Counted from the stretch's first letter, positions 22,298 to 33,816 are shown. The stretch: DNA of 64,000 nt from Chara braunii (GCA_003427395.1 BFEA01000217.1:1241872-1305871), one strand, 5' to 3'. Made by a program: numbers and translations. The notes: a model not told the origin generated them from the sequence alone.

Positions 22298-23806
22298 TTT
22301 GGAGTTAGATTTCGTTTTTCTTTGTTAGATTTTCTTTTTCCTTTTAATTATTATTATTATTATATTTGTTTCCGTTGGTTGCTATCGAAATGATCCCGCC
22401 TCTGAATCGGGGAAGGTTCAACGTAGGAAGATGCTAACAAATCAGGCCTAGGTTACCGACCGCTCCGATCGCAGTACCCAGAAGCCGAGGAGCACGGTGC
22501 GACATTGAACAAGCCCGGTTCTAGAGGGAGAAAGAGAGGAGAAGGGAGTAAGAGGGAGAAAGGGAGAAGAAAAGCTACCAGAGCGCCTCGGCTCACCGTC
22601 GTACAGACTCGACGGAGTTAGTGCCATGGAGAAGGCAGAAGGGAGGAGATGTGAGAGGAAGAAAAAGAAAAAGAAAGGGCGGAGAGTGGAGCGAGAAAAG
22701 AGGGAGGTGCAGGCTAGCAAGCAAGAGTTGAAGAAAGGCGCGGCCAGGCACACAGGATATGCCGGTGCGATCGGAAGTACGGGCGCAACAACGGAGAGGA
22801 TAGCAGGGAGCTTGAGTAAGGCTGGGAGAAGAGAGGCACGAGAAGGAGAAAGAAGGGGAGGAAGGAGAAAGAAGGAGAAAAAAAAGGGGAAGGAGAATGA
22901 AGGAGAGGAGAGGAAGGAGGAAGAAAGACTTACCTCCTGGCCAATGATATCCATGTCCCGCATGAGGGCATTCAGACTTTGAGTTTGGAGTACGGGGGCG
23001 ATCCGAAGACGACGTCAGGCCACTACAAGCTACTGCAACGAAGGAGCGGGAGAAAGGACTGGTAAGTTTCATCTTACGGCTAAGATCGTGATACTTCTGC
23101 AAAAAGGAAGGGCAAAAACAAACGAATCTCTCACGCGGCTTCTATTGGTAGAATGAGTAAAGTCGAGTAAAACTACAACTAACGAAATCTAATGAATCTG
23201 ACGCTAAATCATAGAAGTATGCACTACCGCTATGTGTGTGTGTACGTATATGTGTGTGTGTGTGTGNGNGAGAGAGAGAGAGATTAAGAGAGAATCTTAC
23301 CTGGGCACGCGCACGTAACACTGACGAAACCGACGAGTTACTTACCCGGGTTGAGAGGCCCGGGTAACCTTCTTAAGGTTCATCGTGATGGAGATAGATT
23401 GTTGATGTTCTGGGCCGCACGCGTCCTACACTGATGAGCCCACTGGCAGACATACTTGTATCGAAGCAGAAAAATAACAAGTATATATATATTCATTATA
23501 TTATTATTATTATTTTATTATTACTGTTTATTTACGATCGTTCCTTCCCCCCCGCCTCTTCTTTTCTCCTGCAAAACGTGTCTGCCCCGGATTGCGGACG
23601 GATCCATTGAGAGGAAGGACATTTGTGGGGGATCGAGATGACTGAGCAAGGTGGAGGAAAGAGATGGTCATGGAGGTGGTGAGGAGATCAAGAAGATGGA
23701 GAGGAGGAGCGAAAACGGATGAATCTCCCGCTACAATGTGGGAATATATGCTGCCATTCGCACCAGACCACTGTCGCGACTTCGCCAGGCTCGCCTACGG
23801 GGTTGT

Positions 23807-23810
<4 letters not shown>

Positions 23811-23843
<33 letters not shown>
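23811..23843. repeat. (GT)n microsatellite
   Basis: About 15 GT units; the 3' LTR counterpart at 49983-50009 is shorter. Confidence 0.9.
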
Positions 23844-23846
<3 letters not shown>

Positions 23847-23962
23847 TGAGTGATCGTGTGTGATTGTAGATCCCCCGGCTTCTCCTTGGTGCTTTCATCG
23901 GTAGGATGATCAAAATCGTTTGAATCTTCCACACGATCATGGGAATAAGCTACTACTGCTTG

Positions 23963-23982
23963 CGTGTGTGTGTGTGTGTGTG

Positions 23983-24027
<45 letters not shown>
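23963..24027. repeat. (GT)n-(GA)n microsatellite
   Basis: GT units then about 20 GA units; counterpart at 50126-50194. Confidence 0.9.
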
Positions 24028-24045
<18 letters not shown>

Positions 24046-24492
24046 AAAAAAGAAAGAAAGAGAGACAGCCGAACGACCCTTAGATATGTTGGATGGGCGC
24101 ATAATGGTTATTGGGTGCATGTGGCATCTGCGAGTTGGGGATCAGCGATGTGAGTGATAAAGAGACATACCTGGTGCCTGAGTCGAACGATACTGGTCCA
24201 GATCGGCTCGCGTTTTGGGGAGCTGTTGAAGTCATCTTCGTCATTGAAGTCTAGGATAGATAAGGATCTGCCTTCTGTAATCTGGGCGCAGAGCTCTAGA
24301 TAGGATGTCGATATTGGATCTTCGTTGACGATGATGACGAGACTATTCCAGAATAGTCAATTATGAGTTTTGGGTGTGCTCGCTATTCGGCTCTTAAATC
24401 GAGGTCAGGACTATTTGGTCGCCTGTGTATGATGCTGTTTTGATTGACTGGAGTTTGATGTTACAAGTTATTATCATTTTTTTTTTTAAAAC

Positions 24493-24528
<36 letters not shown>

Positions 24529-26180
24529 GAGAGAGAGAGGAAGAGAGAAGTGAGAATTACGCACCTGGATCGCGTGTACGCCACATCTTTGAATCCAACG
24601 AGCTGTTTGCCGGCCCAAGTTACCTTCTAAGGTTCATCGTAACGAGGGTGGATTGTTGTAATCATCGATCTTGAACGAGAAAATACTCAGTAAGCGCGAG
24701 TCATCAGCTCGCGCTGATTGCGTTCCCGCCCTTTGTGTATACCGCCGATGCTCATACTGATTGGATGATCCGGTGAAGTGTCCGGATCGCAGGTGATCTC
24801 GGCGGTTTGGCGCTGAAAAGGGGGAGGGGTTGTAAAAAGTTCACTGAACTTTATTATTTAGAAGAAGAAGATAGAGAAGAAGAAGGAGAAGAAGAAAAAG
24901 AAGAAGAAGAAGAAGGGGAAGGTGCGAAAGAAACTTACCAATAGTGCCATAGCTCCAGCTTTGTCTTCAAGGTACCTGCATCAAGACACCATCTTAGGAG
25001 GTTAGTACCTGGTACACGATGAGAGAGAGAGACGATAAGTCTCCGATCTTGGCCATTAGCCAAGTCTCAAACCCACGACACGCCACACGCTACTCAAATC
25101 GATAGAGCGACCAAATAAAAAGGTGGCAGTGTATACTTCCTCATTTCAGCAAAAGATTCATTCCGATTTTGTTCGTCCTATCGATGGAGTGTGTATGTGT
25201 GTGTGTGTGTATAAGTGATTGTGAGAAGTGTGCCGCAGTTAACTTCGTGATACTCCCGTCAAGAGGGAGAGCCAAATCAGATGAACCTTCCGTTATAACG
25301 TGGGATTGTACATTGCCATTCGCACCCAGCCACTATCACGCTTTCAACCCAGATTGCCATCCATGTATGTGTATGTGTGAGAGAGTGTGTGGGTAAGAAA
25401 AAGGAAGAGATTTCAGGTCGCATAGCTAACCTCATGACGCTTCCAATGAGAGGAGCTAAGTCGAATGAATCTTCTGCTGCAACTTGGGAATGTACACCGC
25501 CGTTATGCCCGCTCTCTGTCATGCTTGCATCCCGATTCGCCAGCGGAATCGTCATTGGTATGTATGCATGGGCGTCTATATGTGTGTGTATAAAGCACGA
25601 TCGACCTCAGCCATTACAGTCAATAGGATTGGTCAAATGAAAGGTACATGCCGCTATAACAGGGAGAGCACACCCTACTTTAACTTGAGTATATGTGTGT
25701 ATGTGTTAGAAGGGAGAAGAGAGTTAGAGGGAGAGAATGAGAGAGAGGGAGGAAAAAGGAGGAGAAAGGAAGATTGGGAAAGGAGGTTAAGAGATGGAGA
25801 GGAAGAATGGAGAGAGAGAGTCCAAAGCTTTGTACGAGCTGTGCATAGTACAGACTGAGAAAGATCGAAGAAGGAGAGTGAGAAAGTGAGAAAGAGAGAG
25901 AGAGAAAAAATACTTTGATAGTATCGTTGAGCAATGTACCTGGCAGCTACGGTCCGTGCACGGCTTCAATCAAGATGATGAGCAAAAATCGATCGGATCT
26001 CAGTAATGTTCGAAATGACCGTTACTACACCTGTGTATGTGTGTGGGGGTGTGCGTGTGAGAGACGCTGGCTGTCGACTCTGAATACAACACACCCCAGA
26101 CGATAGTGCATTAGGTAGGAAAGATGGCTTGTATACCCTTTTTTTTTAATTATTATTATTATTATTATTATCATTATTAT

Positions 26181-26482
26181 CACTCTTTCATCTAAGGGTG
26201 TCTAACTGCCAAAACAATTGGTTTGGTAGAACCTTGCATGGTGGGTAGTTTATCTGGGGCGGATGCCTTATCTGGGGCGCTTACACAGTAATGTTAAAGG
26301 CAAATCTGGCTATATGCTGAAACCTCCGCCGAGTATCCAATAATGAATGCGTCGGTGTGGACAATCAGCAGGGACTTGACGTCATCCCCACCTTCCTCCA
26401 GTATATCACTGGCAGTTTTTTGTGAGTGCAGCACATCGTTGCGATGTCTTAGCAACACAAAACGAGGGTTGCGCTCGTTATA

Positions 26483-26536
<54 letters not shown>

Positions 26537-26598
26537 ATGAAGTCAAAGTACATCTCTTACGAGGAGTTTCTTTCATATGTCAAGGGCTGGTAAGGTTT
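26181..26598 (-). other. Mitochondrial DNA insertion (NUMT) in the 5' LTR only
   Basis: The 3' LTR has an uninterrupted ATT run at the matching place (52229-52287), whereas here about 418 bp of foreign sequence splits the ATT run. The right 228 bp is small-subunit rRNA. The left 190 bp (26181-26370) is not contiguous SSU sequence; GGCAGTTAGACACCC...GATGAAAGAGTG on the minus strand may come from another part of mitochondrial DNA, perhaps LSU rRNA, but I cannot confirm that. Insertion of organelle DNA at a chromosome break is the known origin of such patches. Confidence 0.75.
26371..26598 (-). rRNA. rrn18: Fragment of plant-type mitochondrial small-subunit rRNA gene
   Basis: On the minus strand the SSU landmarks appear in correct order: AACCTTACCAGCCCTTGACA, ACAGGTGCTGCATGGCTGTC, GTCAGCTCGTGTCGTGAGAT, AAGTCCTATAACGAGCGCAA, CCTCGTTTTGTGTTGCT, AACTGCCAGTGATATACTGG and AGGAAGGTGGGGATGACGTC. 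These correspond to about E. coli 16S positions 970-1200. The words CCTATAACGAGCG, CCTCGTTTTGTGTTGCT and CACAAAAAACTGCC are, from memory, typical of plant mitochondrial 18S rather than plastid or bacterial 16S. Both ends are cut, so this is a non-functional fragment. Confidence 0.85.
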
Positions 26599-27943
26599 AT
26601 TATTGTCTGATGCATGGTTATCCATGGGGACACGTGACATTTGTGTGATAGGAGAGTGAGGTTGTGAGAGAGACGAGAGACATACCCCGGTGCTGGAGGC
26701 GTGCGGCAGTAGTCGCCATATGCTCGTACATCGAAAACACAGATCAACGTCACCCTTCGACTTTGTAGTGTAGGCTAGATAGGATCTGCCATCTGTAGTC
26801 TGGGCGCCGAACGCTAGATAGGATATCATCTCTGGTTCTCCGTTGATGATGATGATAAAACTCTACCAGCATTGTCAATTATGAGCTCTTGATGTCTTCT
26901 TATTTGGTGAAACTCGTGATGCAATTCTGCTGTTGGTTCGGGGTAACGACTATCTGGTCTTGTGGTGCTGAAGTTCGCTATTGCTCATCTTCCTTGCATT
27001 GATTATCGTTAATATTATTATTATTATTATTAGTAGTAGTAGTATTAGTATTATTGTTATTATTATTATTATTACTACTACTATTAAAGAAAACAAACTT
27101 GCTTTTCTCATACATACAAGCATGCGTGCAGCAGGCCGGCAACAAGCACCCGTTCAAAACTCAGAGATATGGCTTCCAAATACGAGTTTACTTTCAATAG
27201 GCTATGGCGACTCAGTGCCCGGACACCTCACTGTTCACGCGCACTTCACTCCAAGTTATGGATAATGGATGTCTCTACCCTATCGATACACTAAGCTCCT
27301 TCTCCCTTGCCGCTGTCTTCTCCGGACTCACTGCAGGTCTCCTTGCGCAAAATCACTGTGGCATCGCGTCCGCCTAGCTCACGCAGGAATGAATGAACGG
27401 TTGGACACTGCCTCTTGATCTGTATTTCTGAAACCCTGCTGATCAGTCCTTTTTCTACAGGTTCTAGGTATACACAGTCCCACCCGGTATATGCAAACTG
27501 GACTAAGTGAGAGTGGTCTGGGCACCGCCAACCCAACATAGCGAACCAGTTACAGACTTGCGTGATAGACCAACAGCAGCAGACACGGGTAGAAATAGGA
27601 TCGCTAACATATCAAGCAGATGAGACAAAATACAATCAGTCAGGCATACAGATCTGACCAACGTACGTGATGACAGACGATCAGGCAGAAAGGCAGGAAT
27701 AGGCAAGAGGAGACGGACGCAGTCACTCAGACAGTGCTTCTGCATGGTTTTCACTGGAATAGGTGAGTGGCTGGGTGCGGCCTTTTGATTTATACTTCTG
27801 CAGGTCGTTGGTATGGCCCATTTCCTTGGCCCGAAATGCACACAGTCCTGTGCAGTACTTGGTTGACTGACATGGGACTGGGACTGATGACTCAATAAGG
27901 TGCACTCCTACCACTAGCCCAATTACCTCTGCTGAAGCATGAG

Positions 27944-28006
27944 ACAGTTACGAAAGGCCACCACTAGGACCTTCCGGAAGGCCAGGATTTGGCCTTTCGT
28001 GACTGT
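27944..28006. repeat. Inverted repeat / hairpin in LTR
   Basis: ACAGTTACGAAAGGCC (27944-27959) pairs 15/16 with GGCCTTTCGTGACTGT (27991-28006). A CCTTCCGGAAGG palindrome lies in the loop. The 3' LTR has the same at 53611-53673 with one more mismatch. Confidence 0.75.
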
Positions 28007-30270
28007 AGCAGCTACAGACTTGACCGCTACAGCTACGACCACTTGACCTGGCCAGGATTCTTACCCAACAGACCTACAGATCGAACCCATGCTGCCTACA
28101 GATCTTATGACAACCCACCAATTATTGGGGTTACACAGGTCGAAGGTTCAACTCTACGGATGACACAGGTACTGTACACAAGTAAGGTTGGGGCCTAGGG
28201 ATCAACCCCTGGGGACTGCGTCGGCTACCACTACAAGGTGAAAACCGATCCGGTACCGGGGTGATGAGATTTGTCCAACATTATTACCTGTGAACTTTTG
28301 CTGTGCTCTTATTTGGTGGAGCTCCTGATACAATTCTGCTATTAGTTCGAAGCCATGACTATCTGGTCTCATATGTATGATGATGCTCGGTTTCTGATGA
28401 TCGCTGTCGCTCTTTGCAGCCTTATTATCGCTTATTGTTATTATTATTATTATTAGTAGTAGTAGTAGTATTTATTTTCAATCGAACTCGCTTTCTGTTT
28501 CTTATTTCGCATGCATGCAAGCATAAGACGCTCATACACACACACACAGAAGGAAGACAGATAGACAGGCAAGGGGAGAGAGGAAGAGAAACGGAGAAAG
28601 AGATGAATTTTACTTTAACAGGAAGAAGCTGAACTACTCTGCGGGATACTCATCACGGAGTTCCGAAATGCGTCGCCCCTCGCGTGGCTTATGCTGCATC
28701 TGCAAATGTAAACTGCATGACATTGTGCCACATCAGCGATGTAGACAAGCTGCATGCTCCATATCGACATGCAGACATCATGGCCAAAAGCCTTAACAAT
28801 AGTAGAGACAGGTGGCAGCGCCATGCCAGCAAGGCCTGACGCACAGGATAGACATGCATCAGCGTGCTGCCACAATTCCACGACATTGACCACAGCACCT
28901 GGCTAGCATCAAGCCAACACCAAGACAACATAGGAAGACTGAATGTCGACCACTCGGATGCCAATCCTTACGCATCATTTGGTGAGGTTGTCTGGTCTCG
29001 GATCCGCCTCCCGTAGTCAGATAGAGAGACTCACAACCAAGGGCCTGGGCTGTCTAGAATAGCAGGGCTCCCCTTTTGGTCCTAATACTGTCTGAGTACA
29101 TGCATACAACTGGGCGGAGGAGCACATACAAACAGACCAAATAAATATAAGCAAAATAGCAAACAGACAGACAAATACAAGCACTTACAAACGACAGATA
29201 CACACTGCATCAAGCAGATACAAAGTTCAACAGAGACGAGGTACGGGCAGTGACAGGCAGGGAAACACGGCCAGCCACGCGGATAGGCAAGACACAGACG
29301 GGTACGACGAACGATTAGTGCAGTATGGAAAAACAGACATACTGTAAACAGACAGGAAACAGAGCCGACATAAACAGACAAACAGTGACAAAACATCAAC
29401 AGACAAACATTCGGACGTCGGGCAGGATACAGACGTTGTATCATTGTTGAGGAAGAGGGGACGATTCACACATTGTCAGTTATGAGCCTTTACTGTGATC
29501 CTATTTATGCAGATCTGTTTTGGTTCGGTGTCACGACTATCGGGCTTCGCAATGTTGTTTGATTGGTGAAGAAGTTGCTCACATTCCCTGATTACTATTA
29601 TTATTATTATTAGTATTAGTATTAGTATTATTGATATTATTATTATTATTATTATTAATTATTATTATTATTATTGCTACTATTGTTGTGAGGATCGAGC
29701 CCCAAGTGGCCCTGTCAGACTTCACTTTGTTTTGAGCTAGGGCCCCAGCGAGTGAAAAATGTCGCCCTAAGTGAAGGTGGGTCTGAATATTCATCTCCGG
29801 CCAAGTTAACATTTCAGTATGTAGGCATTTAGACTTCTGCAGCACATCAGCTGGTTGAGTAAATGCGCGGACCTCACTAAGCTGCGCCATACGGCAGGCC
29901 CAGACCACGAAAGTTCTGCCTGGGCATCTACACACAAAACGAGGAAGTAGGGCACAGGTGGCCGTAGCATGGGCTGCTGGGTACCAGGGGGTAAAGCGAG
30001 AGAATGAGTGATCTTCAGGGAGTGAGGCGCTGTGTGGGATGATCAAGGTCTGATTGAGGGTGACGAGATACGTACTACCTAGTACATAAGAGAGAGGTCA
30101 TCAATGATATGGACAGGCATGAGAACAAAAATGCTCCTGTTTAGTGAACCAGTTATAGCAATATGATGGTATGGTACAGTAGGTTGGGCGCTGTGCGTCG
30201 GACAAAGAGAGCAGCTCTGGATATTGCATTGGTATGACCTGCTGGTGTGAGATTTGGCTCATTACTTAAC

Positions 30271-30404
30271 TATATTGATCTATTCCGAACTGTTCCGAAT
30301 AGATACTTAATGCATGTGCACCCTGTACTCATCCGGCAAAAGCAGGGCGATTGCGGGAGCTCTGCCGGAGTTCAAGAGGAACTCTGGAGGCAGGGAACTG
30401 TAAG
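30271..30404 (+). promoter_or_regulatory. Candidate core promoter and start of R region
   Basis: A TATATTGAT box lies at 30271-30279. About 90-120 bp downstream, CTGCC...GAGTTC (30362-30372) pairs with GAACTC...GGCAG (30379-30393) as a hairpin, just before the intron-like segment. Sequence shared with the old LTR relic starts here, which fits a conserved transcribed part. No start site can be proven from sequence. Confidence 0.3.
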
Positions 30405-30505
30405 GTACGCGTCATCGATTCCTTCCCCATATCCCTTACAAACTACACCCCTTCTAGCAAAATGTCTGCGTATTTATGTGATATATTGTTTATAGGTTTC
30501 TTCAG
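30405..30505 (+). other. Candidate intron in the 5' LTR leader
   Basis: Begins GTACGCG after TGTAAG and ends TTTATAGGTTTCTTCAG before GACTAATC. The same length and ends occur in the 3' LTR (56107-56207), and a diverged 99-bp version is in the old relic (12832-12930). Preservation of both ends across diverged copies supports a spliced leader. Confidence 0.5.
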
Positions 30506-30619
30506 GACTAATCATATCGACTAAGAAAAGTACTACATGATTGGAATAAGAACCTTGCCTGAGGAAAGGAAGGAACCTAGGAAAGAACAGAGAAGGAAAC
30601 TTAGCCTGCTTGGTTTTGA

Positions 30620-32310
30620 GACAACAAAGGCAGTTTGATGGAGACCTCCGTTGGGGTCGTCGCGCTGTCTGGAATGACTAAAAGGGTACTTGCCGTGCAA
30701 GCTACCCAGCCTAACTATTTAGCCCTGGACTTCAACATTAAGGATGGGAAAATGCCGTGCGTTTTTCCTGATAACTCAAACAGTTAAATCCAAGATTAAT
30801 TCAGTACTCCCATAAAATACACGTTTTCAATTGATTTAACCAAGACAAAAATTAATCCGATACTTTCGCGGAATACACCTTTTTCAAATAACTGACAAAA
30901 GCAGAGGTAATAGGAGTCTCCCGTTGAGTTCTCCTATCAAAAGATTGGATTAGACTTAAGGAGGAAATTAAGTACTCCCATGTGAGTACACGAACTCTTG
31001 AGTCTACGACGATCTGTGTTGCCTTCTACGTAAGTCAACATGCCTTTGCCTAACTTAATAAATGGACTCTCAGGGCAACTATAAATAATCTTGATCCCCT
31101 ATGTATCGGACAAATATTAGATGACTCATGTGAGGGTCATCTTAATACTTTGATTGATCCGGGGGTCAATTAACAAACTACAAATAATCTTGATCCCTAC
31201 ATTTTCGAACAGATATTAGGTGGCTCCCGGGAGGATCATCTTAATATTTTGTTTGATCTGAAGATCAATTAACAACTACAAATAATCTCTTTATCCCCTA
31301 TACATCGAACAGATATTAGGTGACTCCCGGGAGGGTCATCTTATTATTCTGTTTGATCTAGGGGTCAACTAACAAGAAACTTTTATCCCCTATACATCGA
31401 ACAAATATTAAGTGACTCCCGGGAGGGTCATCTTAATATTTTGTTTGATCTAGGGGTCAACTAACATGAAATCTTTATCCCCTATACATTAAACAGATAT
31501 TAAGTGACTCCCAGAAGGGTCATCTTAATATTCTGTTTGATCTAGGGGTCAACTAACAAGAAATCTTTATCCCCTATACATCAAACAAATATTAGGTGAC
31601 TCCCGGGAGGATCATCTTAATATTCAATTTGATTTGGGGATCAATTAACAATTACAAACAATCTTGATTCCCTACACATCGAACAGATATTAGGTGGCTC
31701 CAGGGAGGGTCATCTTAATATTCTGTTTGATCTAGGGATCAACTAACAGGAAGAGAATTGAGTAACCCTGCTACTTGTTTGGCATTCCATGATTACCAAT
31801 GACCTGATTAGTTAACATTTGATCCGGATATAGGAGGTTCCCATAGAGTTATTCTATATAAATCGCTTGGCTACATTATAACGTACCAAGTATGACATTT
31901 TGAATCATCCAAAAACCACTGACTTAATCCCAAGTTCGTCCGACTCTAAGTTAGTAGTAGGGTGACTCCCGTTGGATCGTCCTATTACGTTTATGAAAGG
32001 TAGACTAAGCTCCGATCAAGGAGTAGTAAGAGGCTTCCGGGAAGGTCGCCTATTACTTACTTGAACTTCTGTATTGACATCTGGATCTAAAAGGGGTTTA
32101 TCAAAAACTAAATACTCACATATGGATTATCCAGTCACTCGCGCATGATTGTCGGAATTGTTTGATCACATGAGGATTGCTTGAGCTATGAAGGGTGGTT
32201 GATTGCTTCCGTAGGAACAATTCGACTACTCGTTTGACTAACCGTTTGATTTGGGATTGATCAAGTAGTGGATGATTCCCGGGTAAGTCTACCCACTACT
32301 TGCGTATGTC
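30620..32310 (+). repeat. Stem-loop array in the 5' LTR
   Basis: More than 15 imperfect inverted repeats spaced about 60-100 bp. Stems differ between units: ATAGGAG/CTCCTAT (30910-30916, 30931-30937), GTACTC/GAGTAC (30972-30977, 30984-30989) and CAAGTAGTGG/CCACTACTTG (32262-32271, 32293-32302). The middle part (about 31090-31760) is a tandem array of seven ~91-100-bp units, each with ATTAGGTGACTCCCGGGAGGGTCATCTTAAT-like dyad symmetry around CCCGGG. Confidence 0.75.
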
Positions 32311-33545
32311 AGGACAAGAAGAAGAGAAAAGAAAAAACAAAGGGATTGTTCCATCAGGGGCGACTACAAAAGTCCATAGAGAGGAGTAGAATAGAAGGCA
32401 AAAACCGCAGGGACAAAGGATTAGGAAAAGAAAGGCTTTGCCTAGCCTCAGTTTTAATAAGCTCCTAATGAGGAGTTGTCAACATCATGAGTTAATCTCA
32501 GGTAGACTACCGCATAAAGCACCAGAGGGTGTGCTTGTCCACAAGAGAGAAAAAATGCAAGTACTGAGAGTTGGGAAAATATGAGTTTCCATAAGACGAC
32601 CTATGATATAGGAGGAAGAGTGACAAATGACTTAGGGTAGGTAGAAGTTAGGGATTAGAAACTGGGAATTGGTTCCAAAGATCATAAACCAGATCTAAGG
32701 GTTTGACCCTTAATATGTGGGAATCGAGTGGAGATGTTGAATTTTTGTTGACCTGTGTGTGTGCAGGTACCTGTTTTGGTCTACTGCAATCAAAGGAGAA
32801 GTCCTACATAAAGGACTCAACTTTCTGTTATCACTCAATAACAGGTCGGTCGTTGCCAATTCAAATTTTCCCCCTTTTGACTTGATACCCACATCTAAAG
32901 TCGAACCCTGTGATCAGTAAAATTGTCACCTGTGGTCATTGCGTAAATGGTCCTAGTCACTTTTAATGGTCCTTTGAAGAAATGTGAGGGGGTTGGGTTT
33001 ACGTCTCAAGAAAAGATAGAGCTGCATTACATGGTTTGGGAAGTGAGGGACATAGTCTGAGGTGTGGATTGATGGTTGACTCCGCTAGTGCATGGCATGT
33101 GGATTGTCTTTGCATTATCATGTGCATGTCTGTTTTGTTCGTGGGTTTTGGATTGAATCTGGGTTTGACATCGTGAAGAGTCCTGGGCACACAACACTTG
33201 TGACAGTGGAAAGGGTTCTCGGCGGTAATACTCTCATACTCTTTATGGTCTTATATAAATCCTGTGCTATTTGTTAACAGTTGTGACATAATCTGTTCAG
33301 TAGGATAGAGAGTCTTAGCAGCTAGGAAAGTCGGGCAGGTTCGATCATCAAAAAAAAAATTAGAGCGGAAATAAACTACCATTAAAAAGTTCGACCTGAA
33401 ATACGTAGCGGGTCAGTTCTAGGTGTCTTACTGCGAGTACCCCATTTAGTGCTACAGTGATCGAGCAAACGCCCTCGAACGACCTACCTCTACTTAGGCA
33501 TGTAAAAACCTTCACACGTGGGTCGATAGCTCAGCAGGGATACGC

Positions 33546-33577
33546 CTACCTGAGGGTGGTGACAGCCCCTCGGGTAG
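33546..33577 (+). other. Conserved RNA hairpin near the 5' LTR end
   Basis: CTACCTGAGGG pairs with CCCTCGGGTAG over 11 bp with one wobble, loop of about 10 nt. Present unchanged at 59197-59228 and with compensatory changes at 17215-17246. It lies about 170 nt before the LTR end, next to sequences also conserved in the relic. Confidence 0.65.
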
Positions 33578-33748
33578 AGGTAAGTTGTACCTCGCGACGT
33601 CCCGGCCTGTCGCAGGGGGTCGTGAGAGGTATAACACGCGCGCACTGTTGGAGTGGTGACAAGTTGTTACTTCAAAAATAAATCCTGCATGACACGACCG
33701 TGAGGTTCAACGCTCCCAGCGGGGTGCGAGACCGCCGCGCGCGACAAG

Positions 33749-33768
33749 TGGCGCCGTTGCCGGGGATC
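33749..33768 (+). promoter_or_regulatory. Primer-binding site, tRNA-Asp
   Basis: TGGCGCCGTTGCCGGGGATC is complementary over 20 nt to the 3' end of plant tRNA-Asp(GUC). It begins two bases after the LTR terminus CGACA. The same primer is used by several plant Ty3 lineages. It fixes the 5' LTR boundary and plus-strand orientation. Confidence 0.95.
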
Positions 33769-33808
33769 TCGCTTTCCAGCTGAGGTCCTTAGTGAACGAA
33801 CTCGGGTG

Positions 33809-33816
33809 TGGTAAGT
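33809..33816 (+). other. Candidate major splice donor in the leader
   Basis: TG|GTAAGT (GTAAGT at 33811-33816) lies about 45 nt after the PBS, the position of the major splice donor in retroviruses. It matches the plant donor consensus at all six intron bases. Acceptor-like sites before downstream ORFs are listed separately. Confidence 0.45.

Larger units (their letters stand above)
23280..29700. repeat. Module-duplicated U3 region of the 5' LTR
   Basis: At least three module types recur. (a) A ~150-220-bp unit with GAATCTTCCGCTACAACGTGGGA...TGCCATTCGCACC, preceded or followed by GT/GA microsatellites, near 23700, 23920, 25270, 25470 and 25640. (b) ACCTTCTTAAGGTTCATCGTGATGG...GATTGTTG near 23370 and 24625. 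(c) TAGGATCTGCC...GTCAATTATGAG...CGACTATCTGGTC followed by an ATT/TTA run near 24270-24527 and 26770-27085, with the right part again at 28290-28470 and 29470-29675. The pattern implies the LTR lengthened by segmental duplication with its microsatellites. All is repeated in the 3' LTR. Confidence 0.7.
21422..33746 (+). repeat. 5' LTR of element B (12,325 bp)
   Basis: Near-identical in order and content to 47590-59397 throughout, with scattered mostly transitional differences and length changes in microsatellites. It contains a Pol III-like A/B-box pair near the start, a purine-rich block (22500-22930), duplicated modules with GT, GA and ATT microsatellites (23280-29700), a mitochondrial rRNA insert missing from the 3' LTR (26181-26598), an inverted repeat, an intron-like segment (30405-30505), a stem-loop array (30620-32310) and a conserved hairpin (33546-33577). 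The open frames inside, for example the Lys/Arg/Glu-rich one at 22626-22982, are composition-driven; I do not call them genes. Unknown bases occur at 23267 and 23269. Confidence 0.92.

Noticed and set aside
22448-23102. Long Ser/Leu/Pro-rich minus-strand and Lys/Arg/Glu-rich plus-strand open frames, repeated at 48615-49275
   Set aside because: They arise from a purine-rich tract, start and stop without conserved motifs, and are 'conserved' only because the two LTRs are copies of one another.
33520-33560. tRNA gene suggested by TAGCTCAGCAGG (A-box-like) near the LTR end
   Set aside because: No B box or cloverleaf follows; the part conserved is the neighbouring hairpin.
21422-33746. Interpretation of 21422-33746 and 47590-59397 as a simple tandem segmental duplication
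   Set aside because: TG...CA ends, target-site duplication, PBS and purine tract at the expected places, and an interrupted PLE frame all indicate LTRs of one insertion.
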